Shown one piece after another: positions 15,905-25,299 of a stretch of DNA of 64,000 bases. Position 1 is the stretch's first letter; each line of letters begins with the position of its first letter. The position numbers and the translations under genes were made by a program. The notes beneath the pieces are model-generated. The model saw nothing but the letters and a program-made list of their open reading frames with translations. It was not told the origin of the DNA and ran no database searches. Origin of the DNA: Guptibacillus hwajinpoensis (lineage in GTDB: Bacteria; Bacillota; Bacilli; Bacillales; Guptibacillaceae); the NCBI RefSeq assembly GCF_020171785.1, contig NZ_JAIVAE010000003.1, forward strand, positions 62,001-126,000, in the 5' to 3' direction.

Positions 15905-17161
15905 ATGAGTAAAACAATCAGCAAAGTCCAGGTGGAAGATATCATTATCGCAAACCAAGTTTTAAAAGAAGTCGTTGTTCATACACCGCTACAGCGGAAT
16001 GAAATACTCTCCGATCGCTATAACTGCAACGTTTATTTGAAAAGGGAAGATTTGCAAAACGTCCGATCTTTTAAAATTAGAGGGGCTTATAACCTTATTC
16101 AAAGCTTAACAATGGAAGAAAAGGAAAATGGGATTGTATGCGCTAGTGCTGGAAACCATGCGCAAGGTGTCGCTTTCTCATGTAAGACGCTTGGCATTCA
16201 GGGACACATCTTTATGCCCGCTACCACGCCAAGACAAAAGATATCACAAGTTGAATTATTTGGAGGCTCCTACGTTGAAGTGATTTTAACAGGAGATACG
16301 TTTGATGATTCCTTCCATACAGCGAAAGAGTTTTGTAACAAGCATGACAAAACGTTTATTCATCCATTTGATGATTATCGAACGATTGCAGGTCAGGGAA
16401 CCGTTGGCCTGGAAATTATGAATGACATTGATGAAGTTGACTACGTGATGCTCGGCATTGGCGGAGGTGGACTTGCCTCTGGTGTTGGATCGTATATTAA
16501 AAGCATTAGTCCCGATACGAAAATTGTTGGAATTGAACCTGAAGGCGCTGCGGGAATGAAGCGTTCGATTGAACACGACAGCGTCGTACCACTTGACTTT
16601 ATTGACAAATTTGTAGATGGGGCTGCCGTGAAGCAAGTAGGGAAACTTACCCTAGACATTTGCAAGCATCTTCTCGATGATGTTGTTCTTGTTCCAGAAG
16701 GGAAAATTTGCACAACCATTTTGGAACTATACAATCAGAATGCGATTGTAGCGGAACCTGCAGGTGCTTTATCGATTGCTTCACTCGATTTCTATAAAGA
16801 TCAAATTAAAGGGAAAAACGTTGTTTGTGTCATTAGTGGGGGAAATAACGATATTAACCGGATGCAGGAAATTCAGGAACGCTCTTTGATTTATGAAGGT
16901 TTGAAACACTATTTCATTGTCCACTTTCCGCAGCGGGCTGGCGCCTTAAAGGAATTTATGGCAGATGTGTTAGGACCAACTGACGATATTACCCGTTTCG
17001 AATATACAAAAAAGAACAACCGAGATCGAGGGCCAGTCTTAGCAGGCATTGAACTTAAGCATAAAGAAGATTATGAACCTTTGATTGAGCGTTTAAATCG
17101 AAAAGGGTTTTCTTATATTGAAATTAATAAAGATCAGGACCTTTTTAACCTGCTTATCTAA
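15905..17161 (+). CDS. ilvA: Threonine ammonia-lyase (threonine dehydratase), biosynthetic type
   Basis: 418 aa PLP enzyme converting threonine to 2-oxobutanoate, the first step of isoleucine synthesis. Lys57 in SFKIRGAYN binds PLP, SAGNHAQG holds the substrate carboxylate and GGGGLASG holds the PLP phosphate. A single C-terminal ACT-like regulatory domain (about residues 335-418, beginning YEGLKHYFIVHFPQ) implies feedback control, as in the ~420 aa Bacillus IlvA with one domain rather than two. The site GAAGGAG precedes the ATG. No T-box leader is evident in the 166-base upstream gap. Confidence 0.9.
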   Translation: MSKTISKVQVEDIIIANQVLKEVVVHTPLQRNEILSDRYNCNVYLKREDLQNVRSFKIRGAYNLIQSLTMEEKENGIVCASAGNHAQGVAFSCKTLGIQGHIFMPATTPRQKISQVELFGGSYVEVILTGDTFDDSFHTAKEFCNKHDKTFIHPFDDYRTIAGQGTVGLEIMNDIDEVDYVMLGIGGGGLASGVGSYIKSISPDTKIVGIEPEGAAGMKRSIEHDSVVPLDFIDKFVDGAAVKQVGKLTLDICKHLLDDVVLVPEGKICTTILELYNQNAIVAEPAGALSIASLDFYKDQIKGKNVVCVISGGNNDINRMQEIQERSLIYEGLKHYFIVHFPQRAGALKEFMADVLGPTDDITRFEYTKKNNRDRGPVLAGIELKHKEDYEPLIERLNRKGFSYIEINKDQDLFNLLI

Positions 17162-17183
17162 AACGCCTACTATAGGCGTTTTT
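17161..17183 (+). terminator. Terminator after ilvA
   Basis: AAACGCCTA and TAGGCGTTT (17161-17169 and 17173-17181) around a 3-base loop, with a T tail. The stem starts on the last base of the stop codon. Confidence 0.85.
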
Positions 17184-17262
17184 CTTTGTCAGGGCTTTCA
17201 AGTATAAATGTGACGCTTCTTTCGATATGATAGGAAGAGATTGTATTAAAAAGAGGTGCGCA

Positions 17263-18225
17263 ATGAAACTAAGTATACTTGACCAATCACCCATTTTTTA
17301 TGGAGAAACGGAAGGGGATGCTCTACAATCCTCAAAAGAATTAGCTGTTCTCGCAGATCGTCTTGGCTATACCCGATACTGGGTCACAGAACATCACGAT
17401 TTAGAACATGTAGCTTGTCCTGCACCAGAAGTGCTCTTAAGCTATATTGGTGCACACACTAAGCAAATTCGCCTTGGTGCTGGAGCGATTCTCCTTCCGC
17501 ACTATCAACCATATAAAGTCGTTGAAGTTTTCAATACGCTTGCGACGCTATTTCCAGATCGTATTGATTTGGGTCTAGGTAGAGCACCAGGTGGGTCTGC
17601 CGAAGCAACAACGGCTCTATCTCCACGATTTCTTGAAGAAGTTCGAAAGATGCCAGAAAAAGTAGAAGAGTTACTTCACTTTCTTCATCATGATTTTCCG
17701 AAAGACCATCTGTTTCATAACGTTCAAGCAAAACCAATTCCGAACCACAGGCCAGAGCCCTGGTTACTTGGAACAGGAAAGAAAAGCGCATTACTTGCTG
17801 CACAACAAAACCTGTCCTATGCTTTTGGGTATTTTATGAGTGACCATGATGGAAAGGAACTCTTTAACACATACCGAACCAATTTTGTTGGTGATCAACC
17901 TTATACACTATTAGCCGTTTCGGTTATTTGTAGTGAAACAGAATCACGAGCACAGGAACTTGCTCATTGGACACAGGTTAATAATGAAGCAAGGAAAAAA
18001 GGGGATCAAACGCTCTTATCCGTTGAAGAAGCGAAATGCGTTTCTCTTCCTAATGAATCCAATTCAAAGCTCATTAGCGGAACATTTAAAACGGTGAAGA
18101 AGAAGCTAATGAATCTTGAAAAAGAATATGAACCAGATGAACTCATGATTACGACAATCACCCCTAATCGTGAGGAAAGGTTGACTTCTTATCAGCTTCT
18201 AAGTGAAGCCATACAGCAAAAATAG
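17263..18225 (+). CDS. LLM-class flavin-dependent oxidoreductase (luciferase-like)
   Basis: 320 aa FMN-dependent TIM-barrel protein. The start MKLSILDQSP and the segments RYWVTEHHD, RLGAGAILLPHY and GLGRAPGG are typical of the MsnO8-like branch of bacterial luciferase-like monooxygenases. Start at 17263 is preferred because AAGAGGTG precedes it; a longer reading from 17227 has no site. Substrate is not predictable. No partner flavin reductase is adjacent. Confidence 0.82.
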   Translation: MKLSILDQSPIFYGETEGDALQSSKELAVLADRLGYTRYWVTEHHDLEHVACPAPEVLLSYIGAHTKQIRLGAGAILLPHYQPYKVVEVFNTLATLFPDRIDLGLGRAPGGSAEATTALSPRFLEEVRKMPEKVEELLHFLHHDFPKDHLFHNVQAKPIPNHRPEPWLLGTGKKSALLAAQQNLSYAFGYFMSDHDGKELFNTYRTNFVGDQPYTLLAVSVICSETESRAQELAHWTQVNNEARKKGDQTLLSVEEAKCVSLPNESNSKLISGTFKTVKKKLMNLEKEYEPDELMITTITPNREERLTSYQLLSEAIQQK

Positions 18226-18232
18226 ATGTTTT

Positions 18233-18261
18233 TTCACTAATACGAATAAATCTGTTATGAT
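18233..18261 (+). promoter_or_regulatory. Probable sigma-A promoter for the DinG-like helicase gene
   Basis: TTCACT (18233-18238), 17-base spacer, and an extended -10 TG-T-TATGAT with the hexamer at 18256-18261. It implies a leader of about 105 bases before the ATG at 18374. Confidence 0.5.
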
Positions 18262-18373
18262 AGAGTTTGGTTTCTTTTGTTTTTATAACACACGTTACGA
18301 ACTGTCAGCATTTGAACAGTACCAATAGATAAGAAAATAAAAGGACGGATCACGCTAGAAGAGGAGACCGTAC

Positions 18374-20299
18374 ATGACTCAATCACTACCTTTCGAAATT
18401 ACAAAGGAAGATTCTTTTTACGAGAAGCTTGGAGACTATGTAGGCGATGTATTTTATGACATTTTACCTGAACATGGTTACGAGCTTCGCGATGAACAGA
18501 TCTTCATGGCTTTTCAAATTGAACAAGCCTTTAAGAACAAGAGCGTTGTTTTTGCCGAAGCAGGCGTAGGAACAGGAAAAACGTTTGTTTATTTGCTATA
18601 TGCGATTTGCTATGCAAGGTATACACGGAAACCTGCCATAATTTCGTGTGCGGATGAAACGCTGATTGAGCAACTCGTAAAAGAAGGCGGAGACATTGAG
18701 AAACTTGAGAAAGCTCTTGGATTAACCGTAGATGTTCGCCTCGCTAAAGCAAGAGAACAGTATGTTTGTGTAAAAAAACTCGATTACCTTTCCCATCGAA
18801 CAGATGATGAGGACATTTTGAGCGTTCACGATGAAATTCCTGAGTTTGTCTATGAACCTGCTGCCTCGATGAAATCCTTCCATCGATATGGCGATCGTAA
18901 AGAATACCCATGGGTACCAAATGATAAGTGGGAAAAAATCGCCTGGGATCCATTGCAACAGTGTTCAACTTGTGATTGGCGCCATCGATGTGGCCAAACA
19001 TTAAATCGTGAATACTATCGGCATGCTAGTGATTTAATCATTTGTTCTCATGATTTTTATATGGAACATATTTGGACGAAAGAATCGCGTAAACGTGAAG
19101 GGCAACTTCCATTGCTTCCTGAAGCAAGTACAGTTGTTTTTGATGAAGGACACCTCCTTGAATTCTCAGCACAAAAAGGACTAACGTATCGCTTTCACTC
19201 TGAGACTCTCTCAAACATTCTAACAGGTTACATGGACCAGGATGTTCGAGAAGAATCTCTCACACTTGTTGAAGAGATTCTTGAGCTTCATGATAACTGG
19301 TTTGCTCATCTCAGTGACTCAGCAATAGCCGTAGAAGGTTCCGTTCGTAAGGATGTTCCACGCACAGAAGCAATGATTGAAATCGCAAAAGCCATTGCTG
19401 AAAAGGTAGATGCCCTATTAGAACAGCTTGTTTTTGATTCTGAGCTTTATGTGATGGAAGATTATCACGTCAAGATTATGGAAGAATATCTCGAATTTTT
19501 TGCTTATGGATTAAGAACGTTACTTCAGGATGGAGAAGGGATTCACTGGCTCGAGGAAACAGAGACACAAACATCGCTTGTGATTATGCCAAGACTTGTA
19601 GAAGACATTTTAAGAAAAGAAGTGTTTTCACAAAAAATCCCTTTTGTCTTTTCGTCTGCAACGTTATCTCAGGCGGGGGATTTCTCTTATACAGCTAGCA
19701 GCCTTGGTATTCAAAAGTACGCCTCATTTTCTGTGAATTCTCCATTTGATTATGAGACACAAATGAAAATGAATGGAACGGTTTCTCAGTCTGAAAAAGA
19801 AAAATGGGAAGAAATGGGCCGTGCACTCAATCAGAACAAAGGTCATTCGTTATTGCTATTTTCATCGCTTGAAGAAATGAACCGTTTCCGCAGCTATGCC
19901 GATCAAGAAAGCTGGGATTTTACAATCATCTATGAAGGCGATCGTGAAATCAGTGAAACGGTTAAAGCTTTCCAGCGAGAACAGTCTACCGTACTATGCT
20001 CCTATCATCTGTGGGAAGGACTTGATGTACCTGGTGAATCGCTTACGCAGGTGCTTATTTCATCCTTACCATTTCCACCAAACGATCCAGTATTCCAGGC
20101 AAAGCGAAGCCACTCAGAAAATCCAGTGAATGAAGTGGATCTTCCTTATATGCTCTTACGCTTACGTCAGGGAATTGGTCGGTTAATTCGAAGCAGTGCG
20201 GATCATGGTTCTGTCCGGATTTGGATGACAGAAGAGCAAGTCACCACATATGAAAAGCAAGTTCAAGAAGTTTTGCCATTACCGATTAACTGGAATTAA
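18374..20299 (+). CDS. DinG/XPD-family ATP-dependent DNA helicase (YpvA-like)
   Basis: 641 aa superfamily 2 helicase. Walker A is AEAGVGTGKT (61-70) and the DEAH-type box is DEGH (257-260). Between them four cysteines, Cys132, Cys197, Cys200 and Cys206, are spaced as in the iron-sulfur domain of XPD/DinG proteins, so a 4Fe-4S cluster is expected. C-terminal motifs include FSSATLS, a WEGLDVPG segment and RLRQGIGRLIRS. Length matches the B. subtilis protein I recall as YpvA. It probably acts on structured DNA in repair or replication. A long hairpin terminator follows. Confidence 0.87.
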   Translation: MTQSLPFEITKEDSFYEKLGDYVGDVFYDILPEHGYELRDEQIFMAFQIEQAFKNKSVVFAEAGVGTGKTFVYLLYAICYARYTRKPAIISCADETLIEQLVKEGGDIEKLEKALGLTVDVRLAKAREQYVCVKKLDYLSHRTDDEDILSVHDEIPEFVYEPAASMKSFHRYGDRKEYPWVPNDKWEKIAWDPLQQCSTCDWRHRCGQTLNREYYRHASDLIICSHDFYMEHIWTKESRKREGQLPLLPEASTVVFDEGHLLEFSAQKGLTYRFHSETLSNILTGYMDQDVREESLTLVEEILELHDNWFAHLSDSAIAVEGSVRKDVPRTEAMIEIAKAIAEKVDALLEQLVFDSELYVMEDYHVKIMEEYLEFFAYGLRTLLQDGEGIHWLEETETQTSLVIMPRLVEDILRKEVFSQKIPFVFSSATLSQAGDFSYTASSLGIQKYASFSVNSPFDYETQMKMNGTVSQSEKEKWEEMGRALNQNKGHSLLLFSSLEEMNRFRSYADQESWDFTIIYEGDREISETVKAFQREQSTVLCSYHLWEGLDVPGESLTQVLISSLPFPPNDPVFQAKRSHSENPVNEVDLPYMLLRLRQGIGRLIRSSADHGSVRIWMTEEQVTTYEKQVQEVLPLPINWN

Positions 20300-20302
20300 A
20301 TC

Positions 20303-20336
20303 AAAAGCTCTTTCTCCAATGAGGAAGAGCTTTTTT
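20303..20336 (+). terminator. Strong terminator after the helicase gene
   Basis: 14-base arms (20303-20316 and 20321-20334) with one G-T pair and a CAAT loop, ending in six T. Confidence 0.85.
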
Positions 20337-20373
20337 GTATAGGAGTTGGTATGATAGATACAGGAGGGATTGA

Positions 20374-21321
20374 GTGAAAACAAATTGGGAAAGGCATCAA
20401 GCGATCATTCATCTTCCAGATGAAGCCATTACCTCCATAGTGAAAAGCTATCATCCACATTGGAATATTACATCAACGACTTACCTTTCAGGGGGCTTAA
20501 GTCACACAAACCTGAAAGTCGACATTGCAAATGAAAAGCCAATCGTCATAAGAGTAGCAAGAAATGCTGAGAGTTTATACCGTGAAAAAGAAATTCATGG
20601 CATTCTTCCAACTCGTGTCCGAAAACCCTATTTTCTTCACTTAACTAAATGGAATGGGTATAACATTGGGCTGTTAGAATGGATGGAAGGTGAGTTACTT
20701 CGAGATCAGCTGACGATTTCTTCAGCACTTGAAATAGGAGAAATGGGGAAATCAATAGGTGAGCAGCTTGCGTGTATTCGCAAAAAACGTTTTACTACAT
20801 ATGGTTTTCTTGACCCGAATCTTAATGTTAGGGAAGAATTCCGTTTAACTCCTCAGTCATTTATCACAACAATCGAATCGTTTTTCAAACACCATGCTTC
20901 TAAATGGTTACCGGAACATATGCCTGAAAAAATCATTGAATATGCAAAGGAAAATGCGCCTTTACTTAAAGAAGATCAGAGTGGAGCAAGACTTGTTCAT
21001 GGTGATTTTAATGGGTTGAACATCTTAATGACAGGAACGGAAGTAAGTGCCATTCTGGATTGGGAATTTGCATTATCAGGGAGTATTTATTTTGACATAG
21101 GGAACTTGCTACGGTACGAATTCAATCATATCGACTCCTTTGAACAAGGTTTATATAAGGGGTTAAAGAATAAAGGAATTTCACTACCGAAGCAATGGAA
21201 AAAGCTCGCGAAGCTTGCTGATCTTGTAGCGCTATGTAGCTTGCTTGACAGAGTAATGTGTGGAGAAAATAGAGTGAAAGATATTACGTGCCTTATCAAA
21301 CAAACAATTCACTCAGAATAG
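20374..21321 (+). CDS. Aminoglycoside-phosphotransferase-like small-molecule kinase
   Basis: 315 aa protein-kinase-fold enzyme of the APH/choline-kinase superfamily. The catalytic loop is LVHGDFNGLNIL (Asp general base, Asn metal ligand) and the DFG-equivalent is AILDWEFA. An N-terminal lobe with SGGLSHTNLKV is the nucleotide-binding loop. Starts with GTG, six bases after CAGGAGGG. It is followed 21 bases later by a histidine phosphatase gene, so they are probably co-transcribed. Substrate is unknown; an antibiotic-resistance role is not implied. Confidence 0.78.
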   Translation: MKTNWERHQAIIHLPDEAITSIVKSYHPHWNITSTTYLSGGLSHTNLKVDIANEKPIVIRVARNAESLYREKEIHGILPTRVRKPYFLHLTKWNGYNIGLLEWMEGELLRDQLTISSALEIGEMGKSIGEQLACIRKKRFTTYGFLDPNLNVREEFRLTPQSFITTIESFFKHHASKWLPEHMPEKIIEYAKENAPLLKEDQSGARLVHGDFNGLNILMTGTEVSAILDWEFALSGSIYFDIGNLLRYEFNHIDSFEQGLYKGLKNKGISLPKQWKKLAKLADLVALCSLLDRVMCGENRVKDITCLIKQTIHSE

Positions 21322-21342
21322 TTAAAGAGAGAGGGAAAAGAC

Positions 21343-21912
21343 ATGAGGATAGGTTTTATTCGCCACGGGAGTACGTCATGGAATAAAGAAAAGCGGGCTC
21401 AAGGAAGCTCGGATATTCACCTTGATGAACAAGGTCGCCGTGATGCAGCTAAGCTAGGTGAGTCACTCTTAAATGAGGAGTGGGATATAATCGTTTCAAG
21501 TGATCTATCACGTGCAAAAGAAACAGCAGAAATTATCGGGAGGTCCCTTCATATTGATGTTAAAACGGATCCAAGGCTGCGGGAAGCTGGCGGAGGACAA
21601 ATTGAAGGCACAACGGAGCAAGAACGAATAGAAAAATGGGGAGAGAAATGGCGTGAGTTAGATCTCGGCATCGAAAAAGAAGAACTCGTTGTGGCAAGAG
21701 CACATGAAGCATTAGATGACTTATACCACCAATATCCAGGTCAAAACATTCTTATCGTAAGTCATGGATCGTTTCTTCGACATTTCTTTAAAAGCACATT
21801 ACCTGAACTAAATCATGAAAAGCATATTGTGAACACATCTTTAACAGTTTTAAGAAGAAAAGGAGACGAGTGGTTAAATGAACTTTATCACTCAACAAGT
21901 CACCTTGATTAA
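21343..21912 (+). CDS. Histidine phosphatase family protein (phosphoglycerate mutase-like)
   Basis: 189 aa cytoplasmic phosphatase. The phospho-acceptor motif is IRHGSTSWN (RHG, His8), the second arginine is in SDLSRAKETA, the Glu in LREAGGGQIEG, and the second histidine in VSHGSFLRH. These are the four core residues of the superfamily. Length suits a broad-specificity phosphatase (PhoE/CobC-like) rather than true dPGM (~250 aa). It follows the APH-like kinase in the same probable transcript. Confidence 0.85.
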   Translation: MRIGFIRHGSTSWNKEKRAQGSSDIHLDEQGRRDAAKLGESLLNEEWDIIVSSDLSRAKETAEIIGRSLHIDVKTDPRLREAGGGQIEGTTEQERIEKWGEKWRELDLGIEKEELVVARAHEALDDLYHQYPGQNILIVSHGSFLRHFFKSTLPELNHEKHIVNTSLTVLRRKGDEWLNELYHSTSHLD

Positions 21913-22021
21913 TAAATAAGGTTGTTATTAGCTCCAATATACATTTTAAAAAGGATATTCGATTATCATCAAGAAGTCTTTTAGTAAGTATAAGCAAGGT
22001 ATTTATTGGAGGGATTGAACG

Positions 22022-22978
22022 GTGAAGCAATATCCTACACGTATAGCAGAAGATTTATCTCTTATCGATCTTTACGACCTGTCTCTCACACAGCGGACAG
22101 GTTGCTATGTCCTGCATGAAGAAGAACTAACCATTATTGAAACAAGTGCAAGTCCTTCGATTCCACACTTACTTAACGGGTTAGAAAAACTACATATCGA
22201 CCTGGATGACGTGCGTCATATTATTGTGACGCACATTCATCTTGATCACGCAGGCGGAGCAGGCCTCCTGCTAAAAAAATGTCCGAATGCGCGGATTCTC
22301 GTTCATTCAAAAGGAGCACGACATTTAGAAAATCCAACTCGCTTAATTCAGGGCGCCAAAGCTGTTTATGGCGAACGGTTTAAGGAGCTGTTTGACCCGA
22401 TTCTACCGATACCAGAAGACCGCTTAGTCATTATGAAGGATTACGATGAACTGAAGATTGGAAAGAAGCGCACGTTAACATTTATCGACACACCAGGACA
22501 TGCCAAGCATCATTTTTCCATACATGACTCCAAAACGAACGGCATGTTTGTTGGAGATACAGTAGGGGTTTATTACCCACAACTGGACGTTGAACTATAT
22601 TTACCCTCAACATCACCAAATCAGTTTGATCTAGATGACATGCTGGCATCTGCTGATAAAATTATGTCATTTAAACCTAGTTACATATACTTTGGCCACT
22701 ATGGTATGTCTAACCATCCGCCCGAAGTTATTCAACAGCTGAAAGCTTGGCTATCTGAATTCTCAAGAATAACTGAAGAAGTGATAGGAACCCACCATAA
22801 GAATGATGAGCGTTCAGAACATCTTTTCAAAACGCTATTCAGTAATGTTCAAGGCATTTTATCTAAGCAAGGCGTACCTCTTGATCATCCCGTTTATCAA
22901 TACATCAAGATGGATTTACACGTGTCAGCACTTGGCCTATTGGATTACACTGATCGAAAAAAAGTAAGAACCACTTAG
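22022..22978 (+). CDS. MBL-fold metallo-hydrolase
   Basis: 318 aa zinc-dependent hydrolase. The HxHxDH motif is THIHLDHAGG, followed by TPGHAKHHFS, FVGDTVGVY and YFGHYG for the remaining metal ligands. Starts with GTG preceded by TTGGAGGG. An extra C-terminal helical part (about residues 240-318) follows the catalytic fold, as in several Bacillus MBL proteins. Substrate is not predictable. Its stop codon lies inside the left arm of the terminator hairpin. Confidence 0.83.
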   Translation: MKQYPTRIAEDLSLIDLYDLSLTQRTGCYVLHEEELTIIETSASPSIPHLLNGLEKLHIDLDDVRHIIVTHIHLDHAGGAGLLLKKCPNARILVHSKGARHLENPTRLIQGAKAVYGERFKELFDPILPIPEDRLVIMKDYDELKIGKKRTLTFIDTPGHAKHHFSIHDSKTNGMFVGDTVGVYYPQLDVELYLPSTSPNQFDLDDMLASADKIMSFKPSYIYFGHYGMSNHPPEVIQQLKAWLSEFSRITEEVIGTHHKNDERSEHLFKTLFSNVQGILSKQGVPLDHPVYQYIKMDLHVSALGLLDYTDRKKVRTT

Positions 22979-22998
22979 GGGGATCTTAAGTGGTTTTC
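22969..22998 (+). terminator. Terminator overlapping the MBL stop codon
   Basis: AACCACTTA (22969-22977) and TAAGTGGTT (22987-22995), followed by TTC TT. The loop is GGGGGATCT. Confidence 0.75.
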
Positions 22999-23068
22999 TT
23001 ATGGATACGAAGCAAAACCGTTTATGATATAGTGAATAAGTCTACAGATCAACGTGTGGAGAGGTGCT

Positions 23069-24382
23069 ATGTTAAAAACAAAATCAACGATTCAATCATT
23101 TCGTTATATTTTTATTACGTATGTAGGAACCATCGTCTTATTTGCGCTTCTTTATTTGCTGCCTTTTTCACATTATGGGTCGCTACAAGCGGTTGACTCG
23201 CTTTTTATATCCACAAGTGCTCTTAGCGTAACGGGTTTATCTTCAGTGAATATTTCGACAGACTTCACTCGAATTGGACAGGCTTTATTGATTATTGAAA
23301 TGCAGTTAGGAGGCATTGGCATATTGGTTCTAGTCAGCTATCTTTTTCTTATGATGGGAAAGAAGCTAACGATGTCTAGCATGCTTTTAATTTCTAAAGA
23401 CCAAAATCAATCGCAGCTAAAAACCATTCGTTCGTTAAGTTTGTCGGTATTAATGATTGCGTTAACAGTCGAAGCGATTGGCTTTAGTCTCATGTTCAAT
23501 GCTATTAGTGAACAATACAGCTCAGTTAAAGAAGCAGTCTTTGTGACCGTTTTTCATAGCGTTGCAAGCTTTACGAATGCAGGATTCGATTTATTTGGAG
23601 ATAGCTTAATTTCTTATCAGCATAATTGGCTATTGCTTTTAACGTCTGCTACAATGATTTTTCTTGGTAGCCTTGGATTTCCTACCATAGTCGAATACAT
23701 ATTAGGCTTTCGTAAAAAGAAGAGTTTATTTACAAAAGTAAATATTCGACTTCATAGTTCACTTTTTATCATTGGACTTATGGTGTATTTCTTTTTAGAG
23801 TACAACGGTGTATTTAATCATTTATCTGTATGGGATAAGTTCGTAAATGTGATTTTCCTTTCAGCCACCTCCCGCAACGGGGGGTTAACGACTGTCGACA
23901 TTTCAACGCTTGATATCACCACAGTCCTTATTTTAATGACTTTGATGTTTATAGGTGGATCTTCTTCTAGTACAGGTGGAGGACTGCGCTTAACAACTTT
24001 TGCCGTACTTCTCGCAAAGATGGTATCTGTCGCAAAGTCGGAAGAATACACTACATTATTTAAAAAAACCATTTCTCAGGATTCCATTAATAAATCCTTT
24101 CTTATCTTTTTAAGCTTCATCTTTTTATTTGGCTTTTCGACCATCGTACTTTCCTATTTTGAATCGCAGGATATCCTTTTAGTGGCTTTTGAAGTCATTT
24201 CAGCATTAACGAATACCGGATTATCGATGGGCATCACTGGAGAACTTACAGAGGTATCAAAGCTATTATTATGCATGCTTATGATTATTGGGCGCATCGG
24301 CGTATTTAGTTTCATTTACGCTGTATTTAAAATCGAAAAATCGAGAACACGTTACATCAAAGAAGACCTGGCTGTTGGATAG
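23069..24382 (+). CDS. Ktr/Trk-type potassium uptake membrane subunit (KtrB-like)
   Basis: 437 aa polytopic membrane protein of the TrkH/KtrB/HKT superfamily, which moves K+ with Na+ coupling. Four pore loops with the filter glycine are visible: SALSVTGLSS, ASFTNAGFD, ATSRNGGLTT and SALTNTGLSM. The GSSSSTGGGLRLTT segment in the middle of the sixth helix region is the intramembrane gating loop. ATG at 23069 is preferred over an upstream GTG because GGAGAGGTG precedes it. The cytoplasmic gating partner follows 15 bases later. Confidence 0.9.
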   Translation: MLKTKSTIQSFRYIFITYVGTIVLFALLYLLPFSHYGSLQAVDSLFISTSALSVTGLSSVNISTDFTRIGQALLIIEMQLGGIGILVLVSYLFLMMGKKLTMSSMLLISKDQNQSQLKTIRSLSLSVLMIALTVEAIGFSLMFNAISEQYSSVKEAVFVTVFHSVASFTNAGFDLFGDSLISYQHNWLLLLTSATMIFLGSLGFPTIVEYILGFRKKKSLFTKVNIRLHSSLFIIGLMVYFFLEYNGVFNHLSVWDKFVNVIFLSATSRNGGLTTVDISTLDITTVLILMTLMFIGGSSSSTGGGLRLTTFAVLLAKMVSVAKSEEYTTLFKKTISQDSINKSFLIFLSFIFLFGFSTIVLSYFESQDILLVAFEVISALTNTGLSMGITGELTEVSKLLLCMLMIIGRIGVFSFIYAVFKIEKSRTRYIKEDLAVG

Positions 24383-24397
24383 AAGGAGTGAAGAACG

Positions 24398-25057
24398 ATG
24401 CGAAAACAATTTTTAGTAATCGGTGCAGGAAGGTTTGCAAAGGGCATCATTCGTGAACTATATGAGCAAAAATGTGATGTTGTTGTGTGTGATAAAGATG
24501 AAGGACCGTTAGAAGATATTGACGATTATACGACTCATTCCATTGTCGGAGATTTACGTGAAAACCGCGTGATGGATGATCTCAATGTTGAGCAATATGA
24601 CGCCGTTTTTGTCGCGATCGGTACGGACGCCTATTCTGCGATTTTAATTACGAACAGATTGCGTGATCGGAAGGCAAAAAAAATTATTACAAAAGCAGTT
24701 AGTCGCGAAATCGGAGAAATTTTATCTAACTTAGGAGCAGATCAGGTCATTTATCCTGAAGAAGAAGCAGGGATGAAAGTAGCGAAACAAATTATGATGC
24801 CAAATGTGCTCGAGTATATCGAAATCACAAAAAACGTTTCGGCGATTGAAGTCGAGGTCCCAGAAGAACTGGTCGGAAAAACACTTCTCGAACTCGATTT
24901 TTCTAGAAAATATGAGTTGAACGTCTCCCTAATCTTACGGAAGGAAGCACCTATTTTGAGTCGCTATGCAGAAGTCGCGTTTCAAAAAGGGGATGTTATC
25001 TTAATGGTTGGAGAAAATAAGAAAATCGAGCGCTTTAAACACAAATTTTCAATCTGA
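24398..25057 (+). CDS. Potassium uptake regulatory subunit, RCK/TrkA-N type (KtrA-like)
   Basis: 219 aa cytoplasmic subunit that binds nucleotides and gates the KtrB-like pore. The Rossmann motif is VIGAGRFAKG (residues 7-16) with an acidic strand end (CDKDEG), giving the RCK-N domain to about residue 135. The RCK-C domain follows (AIEVEVPEELVGKTL to the end), the site where c-di-AMP binds in studied Ktr proteins. Length is normal (~220 aa). The B-then-A gene order is opposite to ktrAB of B. subtilis. Co-transcribed with the upstream pore gene and followed by a terminator. Confidence 0.9.
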   Translation: MRKQFLVIGAGRFAKGIIRELYEQKCDVVVCDKDEGPLEDIDDYTTHSIVGDLRENRVMDDLNVEQYDAVFVAIGTDAYSAILITNRLRDRKAKKIITKAVSREIGEILSNLGADQVIYPEEEAGMKVAKQIMMPNVLEYIEITKNVSAIEVEVPEELVGKTLLELDFSRKYELNVSLILRKEAPILSRYAEVAFQKGDVILMVGENKKIERFKHKFSI

Positions 25058-25081
25058 ATCTGTAACTCAACAGGAAATTAA

Positions 25082-25108
25082 AATCCGCATAGTTTTGCGG
25101 GTTTTTTT
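25082..25108 (+). terminator. Terminator after the Ktr operon
   Basis: AATCCGCA (25082-25089) pairs with TGCGGGTT (25096-25103), with one G-T pair, and seven T follow. Confidence 0.8.
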
Positions 25109-25209
25109 ATGAAAATACAAAAAAATAAAAAAACATTTGAATGCGTTTACATCGTTGTCTTTTCAGTACAAATAGCTTAATTTTGCATAGAGATTAGGTG
25201 TCATAAAAG

Positions 25210-25239
25210 ATGACAAGAATAAAATTTCTTGTTTATAAT
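25210..25239 (+). promoter_or_regulatory. Promoter of ppc with an internal dyad
   Basis: ATGACA (25210-25215), 18-base spacer, TATAAT (25234-25239). The spacer is filled by the inverted repeat CAAGAA-N6-TTCTTG (25214-25231), so a repressor bound there would cover the promoter. The dyad's protein is not identifiable. Confidence 0.6.
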
Positions 25240-25299
25240 AAGTTTATTGAAATATTTTTAATATTTGGTATTAAGTTTTTTTAGAAAGGTTGATCGGAC

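Noticed and set aside
22979-23068. c-di-AMP (ydaO) riboswitch ahead of the Ktr genes
   Set aside because: The gap is only about 90 bases and mostly terminator and ribosome site; the element needs well over 100 bases.
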